A stretch of DNA of 64,000 bases from Alphaproteobacteria bacterium (GCA_030427145.1 JAUHWT010000006.1:1-64000), one strand, 5' to 3'; counted from the stretch's first letter, positions 15,517 to 24,136 are shown. Numbers and translations: made by a program. Notes: a model not told the origin generated them from the letters alone.

Positions 15517-16773
15517 TCAGCGGGCGGCCTGGGCGGGCTCCGGCTGGTCGGCGATATGGGCCGCAAGGTCCTGAAGGAAGCGGGCCATGACGGTGACGGT
15601 TTGGCCCATGTCGGCGTCGGTGGCGAATTCTTCCGGCGAATGGCTGATGCCGCCACGGCAGCGGGTGAAGAGCATGGCGATGGGGCAGAGATCGGCCATG
15701 GCGGAGGCGTCATGGGTGGCGCCGGAGGGCAGTTCGCGAGGCGCGATGCCCTCAGCCTCACAGGCGCCGGCGAGAAGCTTGCGGAAGCCTTCGTCGCAGG
15801 AGACGGCGGTCTGCTCGTAGGTGCGCTCAAACGAGACGTCGATGCGGCGGTTGCAGGAGATTTCGGCGCAGAAGCTCTTGAGTTCGCCCGCGAACCGCTG
15901 GCGGATGGCGTCGTCGGTGCCGCGGATTTCCACGGTGACTGTGACCTCGCGGGGGATGCCGTTGACCACGTTGGGGTGGTTTTCGATCCGGCCGACGGTG
16001 GCGCGGATGTTGGGGTCGGTGGCGGCGAGGCGGTCGACCTCGGCTATGAGATGCGCGGCGGCGACAAGGGCGTCCTGGCGGAGGTTCATGGGCACGGTGC
16101 CCGCATGGCCCGTGGCGCCGGTGAAGGTGACGGTGTTGCGCTCGATGCCGCAGATGCCGGTGACGATGCCAAGGGGCAGATCCTCACTCTCCAGCAGGGG
16201 GCCCTGTTCGATATGGGCCTCGAGATAGCCGAGGATGTCGCTGCGGCTGCGGGCGATTTTGGCGATGGCGGCGGCGTCGCCGCCCGCGGAGTTGAGCGCG
16301 CCCGCGAGCGTCACGCCGTCCTGGTCGCACATGTCGAGCACGCGGTCGTCGAGCGTGCCGGCGAGCGCGCGGGGGCCGATCAGGGCGGTGGGGAAGCGCA
16401 CGCCCTCCTCATCCGCGAAGGCGAGAACCTCGACGGCGAAGGGGAGGGTTATGCCGTCGGCGGCCAGTTTTTCGAGCGCGAGACAGCCCAGGGCCACGCC
16501 CATGATGCCGTCATAGGCCCCGCCGCCCAGAACGCTGTCCTGATGGGAGCCGATGAGGAAGGTGGGCGACCCTGGCGGGCCCTCGCGCCGTCCGATCAGG
16601 GTGCAGGCGGCGTCGAGACGGGTTTTTAGCCCGGCGGCGTTCATCCACTGGCTGATTTTGTCCCGGGCGTCGGCATGTTCCTGGGTGAAGGGAAACCGGG
16701 TCACGCCCGCCCCGGGAGCGGAGAGGGTTGCGATGTCCTGCAGGCGGTGTTGAGCTTCGCGTCCCCAGTCCAT
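15517..16773 (-). CDS. M20-family Zn hydrolase: N-carbamoyl-L-amino-acid hydrolase / allantoate amidohydrolase / beta-ureidopropionase type
   Basis: The product has 418 residues. Metal ligands are readable in order: His and Asp in IGSHQDSVLGGGAYDG (about 80-95), Glu in FADEEGVRF, His in YLEAHIEQGP (about 190), and the late His in GGISHSPEEF (about 383). The lid domain carries GATGHAGTVPM and NVVNGIPREVTVTVEIRG. These define the HyuC/AllC/UPase group, which cleaves N-carbamoyl groups from amino acids, ureidoglycolate precursors or N-carbamoyl-beta-alanine. Its proximity to a PreA-like gene and HyuA/B supports hydantoin or reductive pyrimidine catabolism. The exact substrate is not decidable from the sequence. 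Confidence 0.85.
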   Translation of the reverse strand: MDWGREAQHRLQDIATLSAPGAGVTRFPFTQEHADARDKISQWMNAAGLKTRLDAACTLIGRREGPPGSPTFLIGSHQDSVLGGGAYDGIMGVALGCLALEKLAADGITLPFAVEVLAFADEEGVRFPTALIGPRALAGTLDDRVLDMCDQDGVTLAGALNSAGGDAAAIAKIARSRSDILGYLEAHIEQGPLLESEDLPLGIVTGICGIERNTVTFTGATGHAGTVPMNLRQDALVAAAHLIAEVDRLAATDPNIRATVGRIENHPNVVNGIPREVTVTVEIRGTDDAIRQRFAGELKSFCAEISCNRRIDVSFERTYEQTAVSCDEGFRKLLAGACEAEGIAPRELPSGATHDASAMADLCPIAMLFTRCRGGISHSPEEFATDADMGQTVTVMARFLQDLAAHIADQPEPAQAAR

Positions 16774-17040
16774 TCATCCCTCCCGTTTTGTTTTTTTGTG
16801 TGGGGGGAAGCTTAACATGGGGAATGGGGAGGGGAAGGGGGGGCAGAGAGTGCATGGAGTTGATGGGAAGCTTTTTGCAGCATTCAGGATTGAGTGGCAA
16901 TCAATCTGCTTCCTGACCAGCCGCGCGGCATTTAAGGTGCCGGCATGATTACTGGCTTGGTATCCGAAAGGTGCGACGCAAGCTTTTTTCATGATTTACA
17001 AATCTTTATGGGGTCTTTCGCGCTGTCCTCATGTCTCTCC

Positions 17041-17193
17041 CGGCGTGTCGGCACGACACGCCATGCCCGACTTCCCCCCAGGGAGGGCATACACGACGTC
17101 AGCAACGGTTCGTCTGTTTCGATAATTTGCAGGGAACGCCCCAGCCAGTCGGGTCGGAGCCCACCCGAAGTCGGGCATGGCGCGTCCTGCCTC
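17041..17193 (+). repeat. Family A palindromic element, copy A2 (core only)
   Basis: Core hairpin and long arms are present; the 5' CGTTCACAC module is not. The right arm ends GGCGCGTCCTGCC, giving one unmatched pair with the left arm. The 840-nt divergent gap 16774-17614 holds A2, B4 and the GntR operator. Confidence 0.85.
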
Positions 17194-17330
17194 GTGTCTC
17201 GCGTGAGGGGGAGATGACTGAATGCCCTTCCCTCAACAGTTCCACGTTATTTTAGCATGAAAAACCTGTCAGGTAGCTGGTGCGGAGGGTGTCTTTGGGC
17301 GGTGGACGAAGTGACGGAACCCAAAGAGAC

Positions 17331-17510
17331 CCCGGGCACGGAACAGAGGGGTTCAGCCCCGCCGTGCCTGCGCCGGACCGGGCCCGGAGGTCCGGCGCAT
17401 GTTGACGTTTTCCCTGAGCTTTGGGGGAAGAGGTATGGGGCGGCATGAAATCGCGAAGCGGAGCCGTTGGGGGCGTCGTCCCCCCGGTCCGGCGCAGGTA
17501 CGGCTTTTTT
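17331..17510 (-). repeat. Family B palindromic element, copy B4, full length
   Basis: Reverse orientation. Arms at 17361-17381 and 17484-17504 pair except for one G-T, and the terminal hairpin precedes them. Confidence 0.85.
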
Positions 17511-17566
17511 CCGACGGCCGCCGGGCAGTCGGCGTTGTGGTTCGGCCTTCCATTGTTCCCCGTCAA

Positions 17567-17580
17567 TTTATCATGATAAA
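17567..17580. promoter_or_regulatory. Perfect palindrome TTTATCATGATAAA, putative GntR operator (autoregulatory)
   Basis: 14-bp perfect dyad, 34 nt upstream of the chosen start of the GntR gene. The same dyad occurs twice upstream of the dipeptide ABC transporter at 25.9 kb. Confidence 0.7.
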
Positions 17581-17614
17581 CCGGTGCAAGGCTTGGTGTG
17601 GAGGGTGTCCGGGG

Positions 17615-18388
17615 GTGTCGGTGAACAGGGAAACGGGGAAACTCCGGGGGTCGGGGGCGCGGCGGAGCCGGCCGGTGCAGGTGGCCGACGCGATCAAGGA
17701 CTGGGTGGTGGAGCATGGTCTGCGCAGGGGCGACCGGCTGCCCTCCGAGCAGGACATGATCGGGCGGTTTGCCATGTCCAAGGGCACGATCCGGGAGGCG
17801 ATGCGCATTCTGGAGGCCCAGGGGCTGATCGAGACGCGCACGGGGCCGGGCGGTGGCAGTTTTGTGGGTGAGGTCAGTGCGGAGCGGGCGCGGGCTTTGC
17901 TGGGGAACTACTTCTATTTTCGCGATCTGAGCGTGGCGGATATCTACCAGGTGCGGCGGCTTCTGGAGCCGGAGCTGGCGGCGTCTCTGGCCGGGCGGCT
18001 GGATGAGGGGCAGCTTGGGGAGCTTGAGGCCGTGATTGCGCGCTATCCCGAGCCCGCGCGGTCGGTGGAGGAGGAGCGGGAGCAGCACATCGCCTCGTTG
18101 GAGTTTCACGCGCGGCTGGCGGAATTCGGGGAGAACGAGCTTCTGGGATTTCTGATCGGGTTCATGGCGCGGATCCTGTCGGATCTGACCGTGCACCGGA
18201 AGCTCTATGAGCCGCATAACATCGAGCTGTGGCGGCGGGGGCGGGCCTATCAGTCCGATCTGGTGGGCGCCCTGCGGGCGGGCGATGCGGAGCGCGCGCG
18301 GGAGGTGATGCGCGACCACATGGACACGGCGCGGGCGCTGATGGAGCGCCAGGAGGCGGAGGTGCTGAAGCGGTTCATTGGGGGGTGA
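17615..18388 (+). CDS. GntR-family (FadR/FCD subgroup) transcriptional regulator
   Basis: From GTG 17615 (GGAGGG 9 nt upstream) the product has 257 residues; an ATG at 17573 lies inside the operator and would add 14 residues. The N-terminal winged helix is clear: VADAIKDWVVEHGLRRGDRLPSEQDMI, then SKGTIREAMRILEAQGLIETRTGPGGGSFV. The C-terminal FCD helical domain starts with ADIYQVRRLLEPELAASLA and holds the D/H metal-site positions (LEFHARLAEF, the late MRDHMD). A perfect palindrome just upstream, shared with the ABC transporter at 26 kb, suggests autoregulation and control of that transporter. Confidence 0.85.
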   Translation: MSVNRETGKLRGSGARRSRPVQVADAIKDWVVEHGLRRGDRLPSEQDMIGRFAMSKGTIREAMRILEAQGLIETRTGPGGGSFVGEVSAERARALLGNYFYFRDLSVADIYQVRRLLEPELAASLAGRLDEGQLGELEAVIARYPEPARSVEEEREQHIASLEFHARLAEFGENELLGFLIGFMARILSDLTVHRKLYEPHNIELWRRGRAYQSDLVGALRAGDAERAREVMRDHMDTARALMERQEAEVLKRFIGG

Positions 18389-18408
18389 CGCGCGGGGTTT
18401 TGCGCGGT

Positions 18409-18585
18409 GAGCCGGGGCTGTGGCGGACCGGGGGCGGCGCAGCTGTGGGGTGTGCGGGGCGGTTTTATGGTTGGGTGTGCTTCGCCGGGTTGAGGTGGGC
18501 GCAGGTGTCGACGGTGCGTCGTCCCAGGGGACGGTCCGACGCAGGCACGGCGGGGTTTCACCCCTTGTTCCGTGCCGGGGATCGT
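18409..18585 (+). repeat. Family B palindromic element, copy B5, degenerate left arm
   Basis: Contains the internal GGTTTTATGG block, the right arm GGTCCGACGCAGGCACGGC and the terminal hairpin with CCGTGCC. The left arm has drifted. Confidence 0.75.
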
Positions 18586-18679
18586 GGGGCGTTCGGGTGA
18601 CAAACTGCACATAATTCAGTCAAAGTGGGTCAATTGGCGGTCTGTTGGACAGCCGCTGGCGGCGTGCATTCAAAAAATA

Positions 18680-18695
18680 TTGACTAATTGGTCAA
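18680..18695. promoter_or_regulatory. RutR-like operator TTGACTAATTGGTCAA upstream of the PreA-like gene
   Basis: The 16-bp dyad matches the RutR consensus TTGACCA-NN-TGGTCAA at all but one position and lies 39 nt upstream of the start. RutR senses uracil/thymine in E. coli, which fits a pyrimidine-reductase-like target. No rutR gene is in the window. Confidence 0.6.
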
Positions 18696-18733
18696 AAATT
18701 GCGGTCCTGAGGTCAACAGAACAGGGAAGTGCC

Positions 18734-19831
18734 ATGACGATTGATCTGACGACGCGTTTTACCGGGCTTGAATTTGTGAATCCGTTTGTGCTGGCCTCCG
18801 CGCCGCCGACCGAGAGCAAGCGCAAGATTTTGCGGGCTTTTGAGGCTGGATGGGGTGGGGTGGTCACCAAGACGATCGGGCTGCATCCGGTGGAAAATGT
18901 CGCGGGACCGAAGACGATTTACCAGCGCGCGAGCGATGTGAAGCCTTACGTGTCGCGCTACAAGCGGCCCGATACGGTGTCGCATTCCTCGTGGAACTGG
19001 GAGCTGATCTCGGACCAGCCGCTGGAGCAGTGGCTGCCGGATCTGGAGGAGATCAAGACGACGTATCCCGACCGCATGGTGATCGCCTCGATCATGGCGG
19101 GCGCCGGGGGTGAGGCGGAGATGGAGAACTGGCGCAAACTGGCGCGGGCCTGTGTGGGTGTGGGCTGTGACGCGCTGGAGCTGAACATGTCCTGTCCGCA
19201 TATGGACCGCAAGGATATGGGCGCGAATATTGCCAATGACGAGGACATCATCCGCTCGGTTTTGAAGGCGGTGACCGGGGCGGTGGATGTGCCGGTCTGG
19301 GTGAAGCTGACGCCGGCGACCTCGACGCTGGTGGATGCGGCGGGCGCGGCCTATGAGGCGGGGGCGTCGTGCATTTCGCTGTGCAACACGTTTCCGTCCC
19401 TGCCGCTGATGGATCCGGAGACGCTGAAATTTGAGGTGGAGGTGGACGGCTATGTCACCTCCGGCGGCCAGGGCGGGCTGGCCATTCTGCACCAGGCGCT
19501 GCAGCGGGTGTCGGATATCTCGCGGGCCTATCCGGATAGAGCCATTTCGGGCATTGGCGGCATCAAGGGCTTTCGCGAGGCGTTTAATTTCATCGTGCAC
19601 GGCGCGGGGAATTTGCAGGTCTGCACGGCGGCGATGGAGGAAAAGGGCAGTGGCGGGGTCGGTGTGCAGCTGATCCAGGAGCTGACCCGGGATCTGGGCG
19701 TGTACCTGGAGGCCAAGGGGCATTCGTCGATCGAGGATTTCCGGGGCATCGCGCGGGAGCGGATTGTCGAGCACTCGAAAATCCGGCGCAAGAGCGAGGA
19801 CTATAACGGCGGCTACGCGATTTCGGCCTGA
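18734..19831 (+). CDS. Dihydropyrimidine dehydrogenase PreA-like FMN protein lacking the ferredoxin domain
   Basis: From ATG 18734 the product has 365 residues. It is a DHOD-type FMN barrel: FVNPFVLASAPPTESKRKILRAFEAGWGGVVTKTIG at the start, the active-site-region ELNMSCPHMDRKDMGANI (catalytic Cys loop), VWVKLTPATSTL, and ISGIGGIKGFREAFNFIVHGAGNLQVCTAAM for phosphate binding. This order is that of PreA, which with PreT reduces uracil or thymine. E. coli-type PreA is longer and ends in a 4Fe-4S domain with CxxCxxC motifs; this protein has no such cysteines and stops at SEDYNGGYAISA. The electron route is therefore unclear. A RutR-like site and a terminator frame the gene. Confidence 0.78.
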   Translation: MTIDLTTRFTGLEFVNPFVLASAPPTESKRKILRAFEAGWGGVVTKTIGLHPVENVAGPKTIYQRASDVKPYVSRYKRPDTVSHSSWNWELISDQPLEQWLPDLEEIKTTYPDRMVIASIMAGAGGEAEMENWRKLARACVGVGCDALELNMSCPHMDRKDMGANIANDEDIIRSVLKAVTGAVDVPVWVKLTPATSTLVDAAGAAYEAGASCISLCNTFPSLPLMDPETLKFEVEVDGYVTSGGQGGLAILHQALQRVSDISRAYPDRAISGIGGIKGFREAFNFIVHGAGNLQVCTAAMEEKGSGGVGVQLIQELTRDLGVYLEAKGHSSIEDFRGIARERIVEHSKIRRKSEDYNGGYAISA

Positions 19832-19840
19832 CGGTGCGGT

Positions 19841-19866
19841 GCCCCGCCAGGGCTGGCGGGGCTTTT
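19841..19866 (+). terminator. Intrinsic terminator after the PreA-like gene
   Basis: GCCCCGCCAG and CTGGCGGGGC form a 10-bp stem with a 2-nt loop, followed by TTTT. It lies between convergent genes. Confidence 0.85.
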
Positions 19867-19870
19867 GGCA

Positions 19871-20326
19871 TCAGTTGGTGGGGTCGATGGCGTGCTGGAG
19901 GCGGAAGCCCACGGCCATGCGGTTCCAGATGTTGATGGTGCCGATGGCGACGGTGAGTTTGGTGATCTCCGCGTCGCTGAAATGGGGTTTCAGCAGGTCA
20001 AAGTCCGCATCCGGGGCCCCGGTTTGTGAGACATTGGTGAGGGCGTCGGTCCAGGCGAGCACGGCGCGTTCGCGCGCGTCGTAGAGGCCGGATTCGCGCC
20101 AGGCCGGGATGAGCACGATCCACTGGTCGCCGAGCCCGTCCTTGCGGGCCTCCTTCACATGCATGTCGACGCAGAAGGCGCAGCCGTTCAGCAGCGAGGC
20201 GCGAATTTTCAGCAGGTGCAGCAGGCGCTTGTCGAGGCCGGAATCGCGGGAGACGAACTCCTCCAGCGCCCAGACGGCTTTGACGGCGTCGGGGGCGGCT
20301 TTCATGTAGTCGATGCGGGGGTCCAT
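19871..20326 (-). CDS. Carboxymuconolactone-decarboxylase/AhpD-family protein
   Basis: From ATG 20326 (AAAGGA upstream) the product has 151 residues. The CxxC site appears in LNGCAFCVDMH, followed by the DLKEARKDGL-type helix, as in AhpD-like peroxidase-reductant proteins (the NGCxxCxxxH signature). The later part has ERAVLAWTDALTNVSQTGAPD and SDAEITKLTVAIGTINIWNRM, standard for the family. It follows the Rrf2 gene by 11 nt, and the pair is probably an operon, giving a redox-responsive unit. A peroxidase or electrophile-detoxification role is likely; the substrate is unknown. Confidence 0.85.
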   Translation of the reverse strand: MDPRIDYMKAAPDAVKAVWALEEFVSRDSGLDKRLLHLLKIRASLLNGCAFCVDMHVKEARKDGLGDQWIVLIPAWRESGLYDARERAVLAWTDALTNVSQTGAPDADFDLLKPHFSDAEITKLTVAIGTINIWNRMAVGFRLQHAIDPTN

Positions 20327-20337
20327 GGGATGTCCTT

Positions 20338-20847
20338 TCATTGGGTGCGTGGTTTTGTGTGCCGGGCGTTGGCCTCCAGAAAGGCGCAGCCGCGGGCGGC
20401 GATGGTGCCGTCATCGTCCCGTTCGACCTGGGCCAGCAGGGCGGCGATGGTGGTTTTGGCCAGTTCGGCGCGGTAGAGGCGCTCGGCGCGCAGCATGGCG
20501 GCGTTGATCTGGCAGGGCGCGGTGAAAAAACTGTCGGGCGGCGGGTTGGGGCCGTTGCGCCGGATCTCGCGGCAGCGGAAGGCGGGCTCAGTGCCCTCCA
20601 CGGCCAGGGTGATGTCCAAAAGCGTGATGTTTTCCGGCGGGCGGGCCAGGTGGTAGCCGCCTTTGGGGCCGGGGATCGTGGCGAGGATCCCGGCGCGGGA
20701 CAGGGCCTGGAGGTGTTTGAGCAGGTAACTCGTCGAGACGCCGTGGAACTCCGCCAGCGCCGCGGCGGAGAGCACGTCGCCGGACGGAAGGGTGGCGAGC
20801 ATGGAAACGGAGTGGATTGCCTGCTCGATGCCGTCGCTGAGTTTCAC
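20338..20847 (-). CDS. Rrf2-family transcriptional regulator
   Basis: The product has 169 residues. The N-terminal winged helix is typical: GIEQAIHSVSMLATLPSGDVLSAAALAEFHGVSTSYLLKHLQALSRAGIL, then the wing GPKGGYHLARP. Downstream are two widely spaced cysteines (FRCREIRR and APCQINAAM) and a third, RGCAFLEANAR. Their positions suggest redox or Fe-S sensing, as in other Rrf2 regulators, although the classical C-x(5-7)-C-x(5)-C cluster is not matched exactly. A 23-bp dyad lies 24 nt upstream of the start, so autoregulation is likely. The AhpD-like gene is cotranscribed. Confidence 0.85.
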   Translation of the reverse strand: MKLSDGIEQAIHSVSMLATLPSGDVLSAAALAEFHGVSTSYLLKHLQALSRAGILATIPGPKGGYHLARPPENITLLDITLAVEGTEPAFRCREIRRNGPNPPPDSFFTAPCQINAAMLRAERLYRAELAKTTIAALLAQVERDDDGTIAARGCAFLEANARHTKPRTQ

Positions 20848-20870
20848 GGGGTGGATCGCCTTCGTCTGAT

Positions 20871-20893
20871 TCGTGGATATTATTTGTCCACGA
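20871..20893. promoter_or_regulatory. Dyad TCGTGGA-N9-TCCACGA, probable Rrf2 operator
   Basis: Perfect 7-bp arms around an AT-rich 9-nt spacer, at the position expected for the promoter of the Rrf2-AhpD operon. Confidence 0.65.
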
Positions 20894-20969
20894 TTGGGAT
20901 GAGGGCGTCAAGCGGGCGGACGAGGGCCGCACAGGTGCCGCGGGTTTTGCGGCTGTCGTCACCTGGCGA

Positions 20970-21118
20970 TGAGCCGTGGCTGCGCCGGGCCGGGGGGTGG
21001 CGCCATGCGGGTTGGGCGTCGCGGTTTTATGGCGTCGTGGACCTCTTGCCTTCGATGCTGCTGGACAGCGTCGACGGGCGCCGGCCCTTCGGGACTGGAC
21101 CGGCGCAGGCACGGCGGA
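20970..21118 (+). repeat. Family B palindromic element, copy B6 (terminal hairpin lost)
   Basis: Left arm GCCGTGGCTGCGCCGG and right arm CCGGCGCAGGCACGGC are present around the GGTTTTATGG block; the final hairpin is missing. Confidence 0.8.
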
Positions 21119-21210
21119 CAGTGGTGCTGACCCGTCCATGCTCCCAACACTTTAGTGCGGTCAGGAAAACAAAACCCGCCGTGTGTGAGGCGCAGGTCTG
21201 GCGGCTTTAC

Positions 21211-21371
21211 CGGCGGGTCGGCACGACACGCCATGCCCGACTTTCCCCCCGGGAGGGCATCCCCGACGTCAGCAACCGCTTGGTGGTTTTGGGAGTTTGT
21301 GCGACCCGCGCTGGTTGGCCGGGGTGGGGCCCTCCCAAAGTCGGGCATGGCGCGTCGTGCCTTGGGTTCGG
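21211..21371 (+). repeat. Family A palindromic element, copy A3 (core only)
   Basis: Long inverted arms around CATGCCCGACTTTCCC and AAAGTCGGGCATG, no 5' module. The gap 20848-21600 holds the Rrf2 operator, B6, A3 and a promoter region near 21560. Confidence 0.85.
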
Positions 21372-21600
21372 GACGGTTGGGCGGGGGCTGATCCGGGCGT
21401 GGCCCATGACCAAACGCGGGGCTTGCCCGGGGTGGGGCGGGTTCGTAATATTGCGGGCATGACAACGGTTCGAACAGGTCTGGTGGCGGAGTGGCGTGCG
21501 ATGGGTGCGCCCTTTGGCAAGACCCAGGAGTGGTGGCCGCCGCCCTGGCGCTGAGTTTCGACCTCAACGCCTGAAACCAACCAAACGAACTGGATAGATT

Positions 21601-22722
21601 ATGATGATCCACGACCTTACGGTGCGTGCCGATGCGCTTGTCGTGACCTGGTCCGACGCGACCACCACGGACTTTCCGACCATCTGGCTGCGCGACAACT
21701 GCCCTTCGGGGTTTCACCCGCAGACCCAGGAGCGGCTTCTGGACCTGCTCTCGCTTGAGGAGACGCCGGTGCTCGTCTCGGCGGGGCATGAGGGCCATGT
21801 TGTGCGGCTGGGCTATGCCGACGGGCATGTGAGTGACATGCCCGTGTCGCTGCTGTCGGGGCACAGGCCCGGGACACGGGCGGCTGATCCGGCCGCGGTG
21901 GAGGCGCGGCTGTGGTGGGCGGAGCATTCCGTGGCGCGGGTACCCGCGGCGTCGATCCTGGGGGATGACACGGGGCTTGCAAACTGGATGCGGCTCACGG
22001 CGTCGGACGGGCTGTCGATTGTGGAGCATGTGGAGGACCGGGCCGGGGCCGGTGTGGATCTGGCGGAGCGGATCGGGTTTCTGCGGAAGACCAATTTCGG
22101 CACCACCTTTGAGGTGATCAACAAGCCCGATCCGAACAACCTGGCCTATACCTCCGTGGCGCTGCCGCTGCATACGGACCTGCCGAACCAGGAGGTGCCG
22201 CCGGGCTATCAGTTCCTGCACTGTCTCGCGAACGAGGCGACCGGGGGCGGGTCGATCTTTGCGGACGGGTTTGCCATGGCGGAGGATCTGCGCCGGGAGG
22301 ACGCGCAGGCGTTTGAGCTGCTCTCCACGGTGGATATTCCGTTCCGGTTCCATGATGGCGAGGCGGATATTCAGGTGCACAAGCCGGTGATTACGCTCGA
22401 TGGCGCGGGTGAGGTGATCGAGATCCGCTACAACGCGCATCTGGCGGGGATTTTCGACATGCCCGCGGATGTAATGCCCGCGTATTACCGGGCGTACCGG
22501 GCCTATATGGCGCGGACGCGGGACGCGCGGTACCGCATCACGCTGAAGCTGAAGGCGGGCGAGATGGTGGTGTTCGACAACCGCCGGGTTCTGCACGGTC
22601 GGGAGTCGTTTGATCCGTCCACCGGGTTCAGGCACCTGCATGGATGCTATGTGGACCGGGGCGAATTTGCCTCGAAGCTGCGCCTGCTGTCGCGGCAGGC
22701 GGGTGTGACGGAGGCCGCGTAG
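21601..22722 (+). CDS. Gamma-butyrobetaine-dioxygenase-like Fe(II)/2-oxoglutarate oxygenase (paralog 1)
   Basis: The product has 373 residues. Residues 1-90 form the BBOX N-terminal domain (TIWLRDNCPSGFHPQTQERL). The TauD-type core follows with the iron ligands in LPLHTDLPNQ (HxD near 196-198) and the distal His in NRRVLHGRESF; RHLHGCYVD supplies the oxoglutarate-binding Arg. The family hydroxylates gamma-butyrobetaine to carnitine or N-trimethyllysine. A second paralog lies convergently 277 nt away. Neighbouring transporter genes do not identify the substrate. Either of two adjacent ATG codons could be the start. Confidence 0.82.
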   Translation: MMIHDLTVRADALVVTWSDATTTDFPTIWLRDNCPSGFHPQTQERLLDLLSLEETPVLVSAGHEGHVVRLGYADGHVSDMPVSLLSGHRPGTRAADPAAVEARLWWAEHSVARVPAASILGDDTGLANWMRLTASDGLSIVEHVEDRAGAGVDLAERIGFLRKTNFGTTFEVINKPDPNNLAYTSVALPLHTDLPNQEVPPGYQFLHCLANEATGGGSIFADGFAMAEDLRREDAQAFELLSTVDIPFRFHDGEADIQVHKPVITLDGAGEVIEIRYNAHLAGIFDMPADVMPAYYRAYRAYMARTRDARYRITLKLKAGEMVVFDNRRVLHGRESFDPSTGFRHLHGCYVDRGEFASKLRLLSRQAGVTEAA

Positions 22723-22786
22723 ACGACGGAAGAGGGTTGCTTATGGCCGGGGGCGAAATCAGGGATATTGCCCCCGGTGGGGTCAC

Positions 22787-22985
22787 GGACATTTCAGCCG
22801 TTGGAGGAGAGCCGTGACTGCGCCGGGCCGGGGGGTGGCGCACGGAGCAGATGGCTGGCGCGGTTTTATGGTGGAGTGTGCCTTTTCCGGTTTATCGGGG
22901 GCCAACGTCGACGGGCGCCGGCCCTTCGGGTCCGGACCGGCGCAGGCACGGCGGGGCTGGAGCCCCTCTGTTCCGTGCCTGGGGC
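22787..22985 (+). repeat. Family B palindromic element, copy B7, full length
   Basis: Starts at GACATTTCAGCCGTTGG, left arm at about 22812, GGTTTTATGGTGGAGTGTGCC block, right arm, and terminal hairpin ending CCGTGCCTGGGG. It lies between the two convergent BBOX genes. Confidence 0.9.
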
Positions 22986-22999
22986 GTGTTGCAACGCAT

Positions 23000-24136
23000 T
23001 CATTTGAAGCGCCCTTCGCTCACCAGCGCGCGGTAGGTGGAGCGCATCTCGGCCCGGTCGGTGTAGCAGCCGCGCAGGTAGCGGTCGCCGCTTTCGGCGG
23101 TATAGGCGGCGCGGCCATGCACGATGCGATGGTTGTCGAAGACCATGCATTCGCCCGCCTTCATCAGGAAGGTCATCATGTATTTGTCTTCCTGCAACAT
23201 CTTCCCGAAGCGGCAGAAAGCCGGATACCAGAGGTCGAGCAGCTTCTGATCGAGGTCCGGGATGTCCAGCATGTGCTGGCTGATCGTCAGGCCGGACACT
23301 TCGCCGTGGCGGTCCAGTTCGATGATCGTCTGGCGCGAGCGCATGTCGTAGCTGTCATGCTCGCAGAAGAACGGCACCTCAGTCTCCGCAAGGATTTTGA
23401 ACCCCTCCGGGTCGCGCGCACGGAAATCATTCGCCACGGCAACGCCATCGGCATAGAGGCTGCAACCGCCCTCGACCGTGTTGGCGCGGCAGTGCAGGAA
23501 CTGCACGCCTGGGGCATGTTCCTCGGCCGGGGTGTCGGTGTGCAGCTCAAGTGCCGAGGCCGTATAGGCGGTGTTGGTCGGGTTGATGTGGGTTCTCACG
23601 TCGAAATAACTGCCGAAGAAGGTCGGGCGGACCTGGCCGAGCATTTCGGCGGTTCGGGTGAGCCCTTCGTCGCTGTTTGGCATGTCGGTGAGGATGGTGA
23701 GGCCCTCGACCAGCAGCGCCTCAATCCACCGGGCGCGCAGTGCGGGATCGGCGAGCAGCTCGGGCTGGCTGAAGCGCGGCACGTTCGGGTAGTGGTCGCC
23801 GTACCATGCCTCGCGCGGGAGGTCGGCGGGGTCCGGGCGGCGCTGCGGGGTTTTGTAGGTTTCGAGCCAGCCTAGCGGGACGCGGGTGAGCTGATCTTCG
23901 GCCTCCCAGGTGATTTCGAGCGCGTCGCGGGTGACCTGGGCGGTCTTCGCTTTGGGCGCGGTGTCGAGGTGGAAGATGTCAAAGCTGCGCTCACGGGTCC
24001 TGCTGTCGAACGAGGCGGGGCAGTTGTCGCGCAGCCAGTAGTAGTTGAAGTAGTGGTTTTCGCCGTCGGAGAGCGCGATGTGCAGGCCGTTGTCCTGCAG
24101 GACCGGTGCCGCCACCGGGGAGGTCATGATGTTCAT
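23000..24136 (-). CDS. Gamma-butyrobetaine/trimethyllysine-dioxygenase-like Fe(II)/2-oxoglutarate oxygenase (paralog 2)
   Basis: The product has 378 residues from ATG 24136 (another ATG three codons later is possible). N-terminal BBOX domain with FNYYWLRDNCPASFDSRTRER; iron site in LELHTDTPAEEH (HxD), distal His in NHRIVHGRAAY, Arg in DRYLRGCYTD. It differs from paralog 1 throughout, so this is an old duplication, not a recent one. It is divergent from a LysR/GcvA-type gene that carries a stop codon, which was probably its regulator. Family reaction: hydroxylation of a trimethylammonium substrate on the way to carnitine. Confidence 0.82.
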   Translation of the reverse strand: MNIMTSPVAAPVLQDNGLHIALSDGENHYFNYYWLRDNCPASFDSRTRERSFDIFHLDTAPKAKTAQVTRDALEITWEAEDQLTRVPLGWLETYKTPQRRPDPADLPREAWYGDHYPNVPRFSQPELLADPALRARWIEALLVEGLTILTDMPNSDEGLTRTAEMLGQVRPTFFGSYFDVRTHINPTNTAYTASALELHTDTPAEEHAPGVQFLHCRANTVEGGCSLYADGVAVANDFRARDPEGFKILAETEVPFFCEHDSYDMRSRQTIIELDRHGEVSGLTISQHMLDIPDLDQKLLDLWYPAFCRFGKMLQEDKYMMTFLMKAGECMVFDNHRIVHGRAAYTAESGDRYLRGCYTDRAEMRSTYRALVSEGRFK

